Below are positions 43,026 through 51,448 of a stretch of DNA of 64,000 bases, in pieces; the first letter of the stretch is position 1, and every line of letters starts with the position of its first letter. Below the pieces are notes generated by a model, which was given only the letters and a program-made list of their open reading frames with translations, had not been told where the DNA came from and did not search any database. Origin of the DNA: Martelella sp. NC20 (GTDB lineage Bacteria > Pseudomonadota > Alphaproteobacteria > Rhizobiales > Rhizobiaceae); the NCBI RefSeq assembly GCF_013459645.1, contig NZ_CP054861.1:4328001-4392000 (forward strand), in the 5' to 3' direction. The position numbers were made by a program, and so were the translations under genes.

Positions 43026-44147
43026 TTACCGCAACAAAGCCTCGGCCGCCGCCGCATCCAGCGCCGCCGGTTGGGTGCAGGTTGTCGATAGCGGAACGAA
43101 GGCCCCGGTCTCCCCGGATTTCAGGATCGCGGCCATGACGTCGACGCCGTGGAGCGCGCGCGCCAGCGAGCAACGGGCATCGCGGCCCTCGATCAGGGCA
43201 GCCGCCATATCGGCAAGGCCGGCGGTGCGGTAGTTGGCGCGCTCGCCCTGGTTCGGCTTGCCGAAGGGGTGATCCTCGCTTTCAAGCACCGCCGCCTTGC
43301 CGTCGCGGCCCGCCGCCTCGACCTTGCCGCCGAAGAAGTTCGGATCGGGCACGAACAGCGTTCCCTCGGTGCCATAAAGCTCCATGTTGGAGTGCCGGTG
43401 CGCCCACACATCCCAGCTTGCGGCAAGCGAAACCGTCGCCCCGTTCTCGAATTGCAGCAGCGCATGGATATTGGTCGGCGTCTTCACCGGGATGATCTCG
43501 CCGTGCCGGGGTTTGGAGGTAATCGTGCGGGTCTCGTTTGCCATCGAGGTCAGCGCTGCCACCTGTTTCACCGGCCCGATCAGGTTGATCAGATTGGCGA
43601 TGTAATAGGGTCCGAGATCGAGCACCGGCCCGCCGCCCGGCAGGAAGAAGAAATCCGGATTGGGATGCCACATTTCCATACCCGGGCTCATCACATGGCA
43701 GGTGCCGGAAGTGACCCGTCCGATACCGCCATCATCGATATATTTGCGGGCGCGCTGATGGGCGCCGCCCAGAAACGTATCCGGCGCGCAACCGACCGAA
43801 AGCCCCTTCTCGCCGGCGATGCGGCCGAGTTCCTTGCCCTCGTCGACGGATAGCACCAGCGGCTTTTCGGAATAGACATGCTTGCCCGCCTCGAGAATCC
43901 GCTTCGACATTTCGTAATGCGCGGACGGAACGGTGAGGTTGACGATCACGTCAAGCTCGTCATTGGCGAGCAGTTCCCCCACGCTCTCAGCCGTCACGCC
44001 GTATTCCCCGGCGCGGGCCTTTGCCGCCGCCGGATTGATATCCGCACAGGCAAGCACTTTCAGGCCGCGAAACAGCGGGGCGAGAGAAAAATAGGTCGCG
44101 GAAATATTGCCGCATCCGAGAATGCCGACACCAAGTTCCCTGGTCAT
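43026..44147 (-). CDS. Gfo/Idh/MocA-family sugar dehydrogenase
   Basis: 373 aa. N-terminal Rossmann fold GILGCGNISATYFS (8-21), the family's EKPLVLSVDEG (~94-104, with the catalytic-type Lys), then a beta-sheet domain with GPVLDLGPYYIANLINLIGPV (~173-193). Oxidises a sugar or inositol carbon, usually with NAD(H). It sits 11 bp after a TIM-barrel epimerase-like gene, a pairing seen in inositol and 3-keto-glycoside metabolism. GAGG is 7 bases before the ATG. Confidence 0.92.
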   Translation of the reverse strand: MTRELGVGILGCGNISATYFSLAPLFRGLKVLACADINPAAAKARAGEYGVTAESVGELLANDELDVIVNLTVPSAHYEMSKRILEAGKHVYSEKPLVLSVDEGKELGRIAGEKGLSVGCAPDTFLGGAHQRARKYIDDGGIGRVTSGTCHVMSPGMEMWHPNPDFFFLPGGGPVLDLGPYYIANLINLIGPVKQVAALTSMANETRTITSKPRHGEIIPVKTPTNIHALLQFENGATVSLAASWDVWAHRHSNMELYGTEGTLFVPDPNFFGGKVEAAGRDGKAAVLESEDHPFGKPNQGERANYRTAGLADMAAALIEGRDARCSLARALHGVDVMAAILKSGETGAFVPLSTTCTQPAALDAAAAEALLR

Positions 44148-44158
44148 GAATGCCTCGT

Positions 44159-44920
44159 TCAGAAGGACTGGAAGGATGCGAACGACCGCTCGATCAGGCG
44201 ATCGATATCGTTCGGATTGTCGTGCTCGACGATGTAGTGGCGGATCGGCAGCGGCTTCAGAACGGCCATCAGCCCCTTCCAGTCGACGGTGCCATGACCG
44301 ACATCGGCCCAGCCGTCCTCATCCTCGTTTTCGCCCGGCTCGGCGATATCCTTGACATGGATCGCGCTGATGCGGTCCTTGAAGGTCTCGATCCAGTGGA
44401 GCGGATCGGCGCCGCCGCGGATGATCCAGGCGATATCGGCCTCCCACGAAAGCGATGCCCCGCCTTCCATCAGATGCGTCATCGGCACGCTGCCATCGGC
44501 AAGGGCGGAAAATTCGAAATCGTGATTGTGCCAGCCGAAGACCAGCCCGGCATCGCGCACCGGCGCGCCGGCCTTTTCCAGCCGGGCGCCGAATTCACGC
44601 CAGCCTTCGGCCGTCGTCGGGCGGTCGTCCGGCATCAGGAAGGGGCAGAATACGCTGTCCATCTTCAGCGCGGAGGCGATCTCGAGCACGCGTTCGCTGT
44701 CGTTTTCCAGCATGTTCAGGCTGAAATGGCCGGTCGGCATGGCAAGGCCGATCGTCTCAAGATCATGGGAAAGCCGTTCGAGCCCCGCCTGATCGAGATC
44801 GTCGTAAAGCGCGCCGTAGCCTTCCACCTCACTGTAGCCCGCCGCCGCGAGCCTTTTGAAGATCGCGGAGAACGGCTGATAATTGCGCGCGCTGTAAAGT
44901 TGGAAACCCAGTTTTGTCAT
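44159..44920 (-). CDS. Sugar phosphate isomerase/epimerase-like TIM-barrel protein
   Basis: 253-aa AP-endonuclease-2/xylose-isomerase-like barrel. Metal and acid residues: GYSEVEGYGALY (~33), GHFSLNMLE (~66), FGWHNHDFEF (~138), WEADIAWII (~164), IHVKDIAE (~190) and VEHDNPND (~232). This family includes inosose dehydratases, hydroxypyruvate isomerases and 3-keto-sugar-processing enzymes. GGAGGAAAG precedes the ATG. It lies between the ABC ATPase (102 bp) and the dehydrogenase (11 bp). Confidence 0.9.
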   Translation of the reverse strand: MTKLGFQLYSARNYQPFSAIFKRLAAAGYSEVEGYGALYDDLDQAGLERLSHDLETIGLAMPTGHFSLNMLENDSERVLEIASALKMDSVFCPFLMPDDRPTTAEGWREFGARLEKAGAPVRDAGLVFGWHNHDFEFSALADGSVPMTHLMEGGASLSWEADIAWIIRGGADPLHWIETFKDRISAIHVKDIAEPGENEDEDGWADVGHGTVDWKGLMAVLKPLPIRHYIVEHDNPNDIDRLIERSFASFQSF

Positions 44921-45022
44921 GTCTTTCCTCCGCCCCGCCGACCCGTCAATGCACGGTCCGGGGAGCCTTGCCTGTTGTTATCGCCGCGCCGGAAATACTT
45001 TAGCCCCGGCACGGATTTTTCA

Positions 45023-46120
45023 TCAAAGCCGCAATTCGCTTTCGGCATCGAAAACCGAGGCGAGCGCGATATCGAAGGCGAAGCGGATCTTCTGGCCGAC
45101 CTTGTAGCGGACATTGCCGTTGACCCTGACCGTGATCAGATGACCGGCATATTTCAGCCACAGCAGGCTGTCGGCGCCCATCGGCTCTTCAAGATCGACC
45201 GTTGCCTCATGCACTTCGAGATTTTCCGCCGAGAGCGCCTTGTCGATGACGATATGTTCCGGCCGCAGCCCGAGCGTGACCTTGCCCGTTTCCGGCAGGT
45301 CGCCATTGGCATCATAACCCTCCAGCGAGAAATCGACGCCGTTGGTGGTGAACACCGGCTTGCCGTTGTTGCGCGACAGCTCGCCCTCCATGAAGTTCAT
45401 CGGCGGCGAGCCGATAAAGCCCGCGACATAGCGGTTGACCGGACGGTTATAGATCGTGGTCGGTTCGTCGAGCTGCAGGATCACCCCGCCGCGCATGATC
45501 GCGATCCGATCGGCAAGCGTCAGCGCCTCGATCTGGTCGTGGGTCACGTAGATCATCGTGTTCTTGAGCGACTGGTGCAATCTCTTGATCTCGACGCGCA
45601 GTTCGGAGCGCAGCTTCGCATCGAGGTTCGACAAGGGTTCGTCGAACAGGAACACGTCGACATCGCGCACCAGAGCGCGTCCGATCGCCACACGCTGGCG
45701 CTGGCCGCCGGAAAGTTCGGCGGGCTTGCGCTTCAGGAGCGGTTCGATCTGCAGGATTTCCGACGCCCGTTTGACGCGCTTGTCGATCTCGGCCTTCGCC
45801 ACTCTGGCGACCTGAAGACCGAAGGACAGGTTCTTTGCAACCGTCATCTGCGGATAGAGCGCATAGGACTGGAACACCATGCCGATGCCGCGATCCTTGG
45901 GCTCCAGCCAGGTGACATTCTTGTCCTTGATGAAGATCTGGCCGCCCGTGACGTCCAGCAGGCCGGCGATGCAGTTCAGAAGCGTCGACTTGCCGCAGCC
46001 TGACGATCCGAGAAGCACCAGGAACTCGCCGTCCGCTATGTCGAGATCGAGGTTTTTCAGAACATCCACCGCCCCGAAGGAAAGCGACAGGTCCTTGATG
46101 GAAACACTGGTATTCATCAT
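45023..46120 (-). CDS. Sugar ABC transporter ATP-binding protein (UgpC/MalK type)
   Basis: 365 aa. GSSGCGKST (38-46), Q-loop MVFQSYALYPQM (~81), LSGGQRQRVAIGRAL (~135), FLFDEPLSNLDAK (~157) and a C-terminal TOBE regulatory domain (~240-360). It energises two CUT1 permeases directly upstream. The ATG abuts the TGA of the permease gene, with AAAGGGTG 5-6 bases upstream. Confidence 0.95.
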   Translation of the reverse strand: MMNTSVSIKDLSLSFGAVDVLKNLDLDIADGEFLVLLGSSGCGKSTLLNCIAGLLDVTGGQIFIKDKNVTWLEPKDRGIGMVFQSYALYPQMTVAKNLSFGLQVARVAKAEIDKRVKRASEILQIEPLLKRKPAELSGGQRQRVAIGRALVRDVDVFLFDEPLSNLDAKLRSELRVEIKRLHQSLKNTMIYVTHDQIEALTLADRIAIMRGGVILQLDEPTTIYNRPVNRYVAGFIGSPPMNFMEGELSRNNGKPVFTTNGVDFSLEGYDANGDLPETGKVTLGLRPEHIVIDKALSAENLEVHEATVDLEEPMGADSLLWLKYAGHLITVRVNGNVRYKVGQKIRFAFDIALASVFDAESELRL

Positions 46121-47017
46121 TCACCCTTTCACCGCGCCGGCGGCGATGCCGCGCACGAAAAGCGGTCCGGAGACAAAATAGACGGCAAGCGGGACAAGGC
46201 CGGTCAGAAGGGTCGCCGCCATGTTGACATTGTATTCCTTCACGCCCTGCACCGCGTTGACGATGTTGTTGAGCTGGACCGTCATCGGATAGTTCTGCTG
46301 GCCGGCGAAGATCACGCCGAACAGGAAGTCGTTCCAGATGCCGGTGGTCTGGATGATCATGCCGACCACGAAAATCGGCAGCGACATCGGCAGCATGATC
46401 TTGAAGAATATCTGCCAGAAACCGGCGCCGTCGACGCGCGCGGCCTTGAACAGCTCTTCCGGCAGCGACGCGAAATAATTGCGGAACAGCAGCGTCAGGA
46501 TCGGCATGCCGAAGATCGTGTGCACCAGCACGATGCCCGGAAGCGTCGAGAACAGATGCAGTTCGCGCAGGATGATCACCAGCGGATAGAGCATCACCTG
46601 ATAGGGAATGAAGGCCCCGAACAGCAGCACGGTGAAGAAGAATTCCGAGCCCTTGAACCGCCAGTTGGCAAGCGCATAGCCGTTGACCGAGGCAACCGCG
46701 ATCGAAACCAGGACCCCCGGAAGCGTGATCTTCACCGAGTTCCAGAAGCCGACGCGAATACCTTCGCAGTAGAGCCCGGTGCAGGCCCCGCTCCAGGCCT
46801 TGACCCATGGCTCGAAGGTGATTTCCACCGGCGGCGCGAAGATGTTGCCCATGCGGATTTCCGGCATGCCCTTCAGCGATGTCACCACCATCACGTAAAG
46901 CGGGATCAGGTAATAGACCGCGGCGACGAACAGGATGGAATAGAGAATGATCCTGGACGGGGCAAGCCGGCGCTTCGGGCGCGGGCCGGCGGGTTCTTTC
47001 AAAGCGATATCAGCCAT
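46121..47017 (-). CDS. Sugar ABC transporter permease (MalG type)
   Basis: 298-aa inner-membrane protein with six hydrophobic helices. The EAA-type coupling loop is EELFKAARVDGAGFWQIFFKI region (~196-216). A cytosolic N-terminus (LKEPAGPRPKRRLAPS) precedes helix 1. AGGA is upstream of the ATG, 4 bp past the preceding permease stop. Second of the permease pair. Confidence 0.94.
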   Translation of the reverse strand: MADIALKEPAGPRPKRRLAPSRIILYSILFVAAVYYLIPLYVMVVTSLKGMPEIRMGNIFAPPVEITFEPWVKAWSGACTGLYCEGIRVGFWNSVKITLPGVLVSIAVASVNGYALANWRFKGSEFFFTVLLFGAFIPYQVMLYPLVIILRELHLFSTLPGIVLVHTIFGMPILTLLFRNYFASLPEELFKAARVDGAGFWQIFFKIMLPMSLPIFVVGMIIQTTGIWNDFLFGVIFAGQQNYPMTVQLNNIVNAVQGVKEYNVNMAATLLTGLVPLAVYFVSGPLFVRGIAAGAVKG

Positions 47018-47021
47018 GGTC

Positions 47022-47915
47022 CTATCTTCTCTTGCCTCTGAATTCCATCAGCGCCCACGGCACGATGATGATGAAGACGGTAACCAGCATGACGGTGGAG
47101 GCCGCAAGCCCCTGCCCGATATTGCCGCGCTGGAACATCAGGTCATAGACGTATTTCGCCGGCACTTCCGAGGCAAAGCCGGGCCCCCCTTGCGTCATGG
47201 CGACGACGAGGTCGTAGACCCGGACAATGCCGGAGGCGACAATCACCAGCGTGGTGACGAACACGCCGCGCATCATCGGAATGACGATGAAGATGTAGGT
47301 CCGCCATGCCGGTATGCCGTCGATCCTGGAGGCCTTCCAGATTTCGCCGTCAATGCCGCGAAGCCCGGCCAGCATCAGCACCATCACCAGCCCCGTGCCC
47401 TGCCAGAGCCCGGCAATCACCAGCGCGTAGATCACGGTACTCTTGTTGCCGAGCAGCGCGAAATCGCCGCCGGGAAGCCCGAGTTCATCGAGAAATCGCG
47501 GCAGGCCGAGGCCGGGATCGAGGATCCATTGCCAGACCAGTCCGGTGACGATGAAGGAGAGCGCGAAGGGATAGAGAAAGATGGTGCGGAAGGTGTTTTC
47601 AAAACGGATCTTCTGATCCAGCAGGGTTGCCAGAATGAACCCCAGGACGAAGGAAAAGATCAGGCTGAGGCAGCCGTAGATCAGAAGATTGACGATCGCG
47701 ACATTCCAGCGCGTCGTGTTGAACAGCCGGTCGTACTGGGCGAAACCGACGAAATTCTCGCTCGGCAGCAGCCTTGAATCGGTGAAGGAATAGATGACCG
47801 TCCATGCGGTGCAGCCGATGAAGATGACCACCGCGGTGAGCATCATCGGTATGGCCGCGATCTTGGCGTTCAGGTTCTTGAACAGGCCCAACGGACGGCG
47901 AGCGACATCAGCCAT
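47022..47915 (-). CDS. Sugar ABC transporter permease (MalF type)
   Basis: 297 aa with six hydrophobic helices and the EAA loop IDGEIWKASRIDGIPAWRTY (~198-217). GGGGAG precedes the ATG at 47915. First permease after the binding protein, separated by 69 bp that contain a strong hairpin. Confidence 0.94.
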   Translation of the reverse strand: MADVARRPLGLFKNLNAKIAAIPMMLTAVVIFIGCTAWTVIYSFTDSRLLPSENFVGFAQYDRLFNTTRWNVAIVNLLIYGCLSLIFSFVLGFILATLLDQKIRFENTFRTIFLYPFALSFIVTGLVWQWILDPGLGLPRFLDELGLPGGDFALLGNKSTVIYALVIAGLWQGTGLVMVLMLAGLRGIDGEIWKASRIDGIPAWRTYIFIVIPMMRGVFVTTLVIVASGIVRVYDLVVAMTQGGPGFASEVPAKYVYDLMFQRGNIGQGLAASTVMLVTVFIIIVPWALMEFRGKRR

Positions 47916-47949
47916 TGCTGCTCCCCTTGCGCTATTTTCCGGAAAGAAT

Positions 47950-47977
47950 GGCGGAGCGGATCACGACCCGCTCCGCC
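47950..47977. other. Stem-loop between binding-protein and permease genes
   Basis: 10-bp arms GGCGGAGCGG and CCGCTCCGCC around an 8-base loop, 7 bp past the binding-protein stop. Such hairpins commonly protect the binding-protein mRNA and reduce downstream expression, giving more binding protein than permease. No T-run, so attenuation of permease expression rather than full termination is inferred. Confidence 0.7.
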
Positions 47978-47984
47978 CCCAGGC

Positions 47985-49217
47985 TTACATGGCCTGTTCG
48001 ATGATTTCCTTCTGGCGCTCCATGGCATCGTCCACCGACATGTCGGAGGAGAAGAACTCGAGCGCGAGGTCGGTGATCTGGCCCTGCGTGTCCGAATCGA
48101 GCAACTGCTCGGTCGACGGCAGCACGTTGTCGGGGTTGGCGAGAATCTCGATACCCTTCTTCATGCAGGCATTGGCCGCTTCCAGATCGACGTCGCCGCG
48201 CACCGGCAGCGAGCCCTTGACGAGGTTGAACTCAACCTGGGTTTCAGGCGAGATCAGCATCGAGGCGAGTTCAAGCTGGGCGGCCGTGACCTCCGGATCG
48301 CTGTTCTTCGGGAAGTAGAAGGCATCGCCGCCGGTATCGAGAACAGGCGCCATGCCGAGCCCGGGCAGGCAATCATAGTCCACGCCGGCTTCCTGACCGG
48401 CCATGGCGAACTCGCCCTGCGCCCAGTCGCCCATGATCTGGGCCGCGGCATCGCCCTGGATCACCATGTTGGTCGCCACGTTCCAGTCACGACCGGAATA
48501 GGCGTCGTCGACCATCTCGCGGGCCTCGGCGAACGCTTCCCAGATAGCGCGGTTTTCATCGCTCATCACCGCGTCGGGATCCTTGTCGCCGTTGACGGCG
48601 AGATAGTTGTCGACGCCGCCGATCGCGCTCTGCATCACGTTGCGGATGCCGTCGACCTGCCAGGGCTGGCCGGTCGCCAGCGGCACGACGCCGGCTTCAC
48701 GCAGCTTCGGCGCGACAGCCACCAGTTCATCCCAATTGGTCGGAACAGCAATGCCGTTATCCTCGAACACCTGCCGGTTCAGCCACATCCACTGCCATGA
48801 GTGGATATTGATCGGAACGCAGTAGATGTGACCTTCGTATTCGCAAGCCTCGAGAAGCTTGGCCGGGCGGATCTTGCCGGCCCAGTTTTCCTTCTCGGCG
48901 ATCTCGGTCAGGTCGAGCATCAGGCCGCCCTTGATCAGCTCCTCGGCGTCACGGCCGGTATTCATCTGGGTGGCGCCCATCGGATTGCCGCCGATAATGC
49001 GGCTGATGATGATGGGGTTGGCGGTGGAACCGGATCCGGCGATGGCGCTGTCGACCCAGTTATTGCCCGTGGCATTGAAGTTTTCGGCCAGAACCTTGAC
49101 CGCGGCAGCTTCGCCGCCGGAGGTCCACCAATGGGTCACCTCAAGATCGGTCGCGCTGGCGGCAAGCGGCATCGCGACGCCGGCAGCCAGGGCTGCGGTG
49201 AGAATTGCATGTTTCAT
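47985..49217 (-). CDS. Sugar ABC transporter substrate-binding protein (CUT1)
   Basis: 410-aa periplasmic protein. Signal peptide 1-~22 (MKHAILTAALAAGVAMPLAA; cut near ASA). Mature start LEVTHWWTSGGEAAAVKVLAE resembles the glucose/mannose-type CUT1 binding proteins (GtsA-like) more than MalE; many tryptophans in the middle (NIHSWQWMWLN, ~128-138) probably stack on sugar. GGGAGGA precedes the ATG; the longer frame from 49289 lacks a signal peptide. First gene of the operon. Ligand unknown. Confidence 0.93.
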   Translation of the reverse strand: MKHAILTAALAAGVAMPLAASATDLEVTHWWTSGGEAAAVKVLAENFNATGNNWVDSAIAGSGSTANPIIISRIIGGNPMGATQMNTGRDAEELIKGGLMLDLTEIAEKENWAGKIRPAKLLEACEYEGHIYCVPINIHSWQWMWLNRQVFEDNGIAVPTNWDELVAVAPKLREAGVVPLATGQPWQVDGIRNVMQSAIGGVDNYLAVNGDKDPDAVMSDENRAIWEAFAEAREMVDDAYSGRDWNVATNMVIQGDAAAQIMGDWAQGEFAMAGQEAGVDYDCLPGLGMAPVLDTGGDAFYFPKNSDPEVTAAQLELASMLISPETQVEFNLVKGSLPVRGDVDLEAANACMKKGIEILANPDNVLPSTEQLLDSDTQGQITDLALEFFSSDMSVDDAMERQKEIIEQAM

Positions 49218-49770
49218 ACTGTCCTCCCAACTGAAACGTTGCAGGAAAACGGTATTAAAAATCCCGGATACTCGCAACCTTTTTGTCAAATTTTTTGGAG
49301 CGCTGCGACTTTAGTTGAAGATTTCAAGATTTTTCATACTGCTGATAATGCGCTGCAAAAAGCTATATAACAAATTGAATTATATAACACATATCAAGAT
49401 TTTGCAGACAATTCACTGCCCCCTTTCGCTTCTGCAACCAAGGCTTTCCCGCGCCAGGTATCGAGGGACAGAGGACAAGAAAACGCCTCCTCGGAGAGGG
49501 CCTGGAATATTTCCTGTATCGTTTCAGTGGTTTCCGCGCTAAATTGAAATCCGCCCCTTTCTTGGCGGGAGGCGTCCGGTCGGCGCCTTGCCATCCGCGC
49601 ATTTTTTCGCGCATGGATGACCGGGTGACGTTATAAGCGTCGGCGGCAGACCGGACTGTTGAAGGCAGGGCGCACGAAACGCAGGCGGAGAGCATGCGCG
49701 ACCATATGATCGCGCGCGGACCATGCTTGCGGTACGATCCGGTGGAGTGGCCGGAGAATGAGGAGACGCG
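49218..49770. promoter_or_regulatory. 553-bp divergent control region with two LacI-type operator candidates
   Basis: Between the ABC operon and the LacI gene. Site 1, TGAAACGTTGCA at 49232-49243, differs from the symmetric TGAAACGTTTCA in two positions and lies 15 bp upstream of the binding-protein ATG, beside its SD. Site 2, TGTATCGTTTCA at 49515-49526, reads TGAAACGATACA on the minus strand. A TTGACA (minus strand, 49284-49289) precedes site 1. The stretch 49245-49430 is unusually AT-rich. No gene is called here. Confidence 0.6.
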
Positions 49771-50850
49771 ATGAAACCGACAACGGGCCGCAATGGGGGG
49801 CACACGGGGGGCCGCACAGGCGAGACCGGAAACGCCCGCCCCACCTTGAAGACCATCGCCTATATGACCGGGCTCGGCGTCACCACCGTTTCGCGGGCGC
49901 TCAAGGATGCGCCGGATATCGCCGAACACACCAAGGAACGGGTGCGGCTGGTGGCCAAACAGCTCGGCTACATGCCGAACCGCGCCGGCGTCAGGCTTCG
50001 GACCGGCAAGACCAATGTCATCGCCCTCATCCTCAACCTGGAGGAGGAGATCATGGGCATGGCGGGACAGATGATCTTCGGGATTTCCGAAATCCTCGCC
50101 GACACGCCCTATCACCTCGTGCTGATGCCGCAGCCGATCCACCACGACCAGATGGCGCCGATCCGCTATATCCTCGATACCGGATCGGCCGATGGCGTGA
50201 TCATCTCGCGCATCGAGCCCGACGATCCCCGCATCAAGCTGATGCGCGAGCGCGGCATGCCATTTGCAACCCATGGCCGCACGGAAGGCAATATCGATTA
50301 TCCGTTTCATGATTTCGACAACGCCGCCTACGCCTTCGATGCCGTCGAAATGCTCGCCCGGCGCGGGCGGCGGCGGATCGTCAGCCTGCAGCCGCCGAGC
50401 CATCTGACCTATTACAAATATTTCCGAGCCGGTTTCGAACGCGGCCTCAGCCAGTTCTCGTTGCAGGAAACACCGCTGACATCCGTCTCCACCGATTCGC
50501 CCCTTCCCGATATCCGCAACGGCCTGCTGACAATGCTTCGCTCCAGCCATCCGCCCGATGGCGTCATCGCCTGCAGCGGCAGCAGCGCGATCCCGATCAT
50601 GGCGGCGCTCAGGGACTGCAATCTGACGCTTGGCCGCGAGATCGACGTGGTGGCCAAACAGCCGGCCGATTTCCTGAACTGGATCAACCCGGAACTCATC
50701 GCCATGAGCGAGGACTTCAGCCAGGCCGGACGCGAACTCGCCCGCGCCGTGCTCGCCCGCATCGACAACGCCGGCTCAAAACCGCTGCAAAGCATCAGCA
50801 AGCCGGACTGGTCGATGGCGCCCGCAGCGAAGGCCCGCGAGAACAGCTAA
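49771..50850 (+). CDS. LacI-family transcriptional regulator
   Basis: 359 aa. A 24-residue Gly/Arg/Thr-rich extension precedes the LacI helix-turn-helix (TLKTIAYMTGLGVTTVSRALKD, about residues 25-46; hinge LGYMPNRAGVRLRTGKT at ~65-81), then a periplasmic-binding-protein-like sensor domain. Divergent from the sugar ABC operon, which it very probably represses until its sugar binds. GGAGAATGAGGAG lies upstream of the ATG. Confidence 0.93.
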   Translation: MKPTTGRNGGHTGGRTGETGNARPTLKTIAYMTGLGVTTVSRALKDAPDIAEHTKERVRLVAKQLGYMPNRAGVRLRTGKTNVIALILNLEEEIMGMAGQMIFGISEILADTPYHLVLMPQPIHHDQMAPIRYILDTGSADGVIISRIEPDDPRIKLMRERGMPFATHGRTEGNIDYPFHDFDNAAYAFDAVEMLARRGRRRIVSLQPPSHLTYYKYFRAGFERGLSQFSLQETPLTSVSTDSPLPDIRNGLLTMLRSSHPPDGVIACSGSSAIPIMAALRDCNLTLGREIDVVAKQPADFLNWINPELIAMSEDFSQAGRELARAVLARIDNAGSKPLQSISKPDWSMAPAAKARENS

Positions 50851-50863
50851 AGCCGGAGAAAGG

Positions 50864-51253
50864 TCAGCCGTCCGCCGCCATTCTGGAGGGTGACGGGCGG
50901 GTGATGACGAACAGCGCGCAACAGACAAGCACAATCGCGACGCCTGCCTGCAGCCAGGGATAGGCGCCGGCAAACAGCAGAACCGAGATCATGCTGCATC
51001 CCATGGCGGCCACGGCAAGCAGTTTGGCGGGCAGCGAAATCGCGCCCTCGCGCCGCCAGCGGCCGAGATGCGGGCCGAAATGGGGGTGGTTCATCAGCCG
51101 CGCCTCAAGTTCCGGCGAGGAACGGGCGAAGGCCGCGGCCGCCACGATCAGGAACGGAACCGTCGGCATGACAGGCAGGACCGCGCCGACCAGCGCGAGC
51201 GCCATCATCACCCATCCGAGCCCGATCAAAAGCCTGCGCTTTACCGTCTTCAT
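50864..51253 (-). CDS. YbaN-family (DUF454) membrane protein
   Basis: 129 aa with three to four hydrophobic segments (~8-25, 28-45, 80-100, 101-118) and the DUF454 core GLPVMPTVPFLIVAAAAFARSSPE-like region beginning at AVLPVMPTVPFL (~24). Inner-membrane protein of unknown function. Convergent with the LacI gene at 13 bp; no operon partner. Confidence 0.88.
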   Translation of the reverse strand: MKTVKRRLLIGLGWVMMALALVGAVLPVMPTVPFLIVAAAAFARSSPELEARLMNHPHFGPHLGRWRREGAISLPAKLLAVAAMGCSMISVLLFAGAYPWLQAGVAIVLVCCALFVITRPSPSRMAADG

Positions 51254-51448
51254 TCATGCCTGCCGTTCATATGCGTTACAACAATAAAATACGCTACCGT
51301 GTTGTTTTAGCGCGAAAACCATGCCTGATCCACACCACGCTTCAAGCTGCCACGAAAAGGCTCAATGCGTGGTTTTCATCCGAATCCAAGCGAGGCGTCA
51401 ACTGCTCTCAATTGCTCCACAATACCGGCGATATTTTGACGGGCATGC

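Noticed and set aside
49315..49542. A 75-codon plus-strand frame in the LacI/ABC control region.
   Set aside because: It lies in AT-rich promoter DNA, has no SD and gives a basic translation without homologous character.
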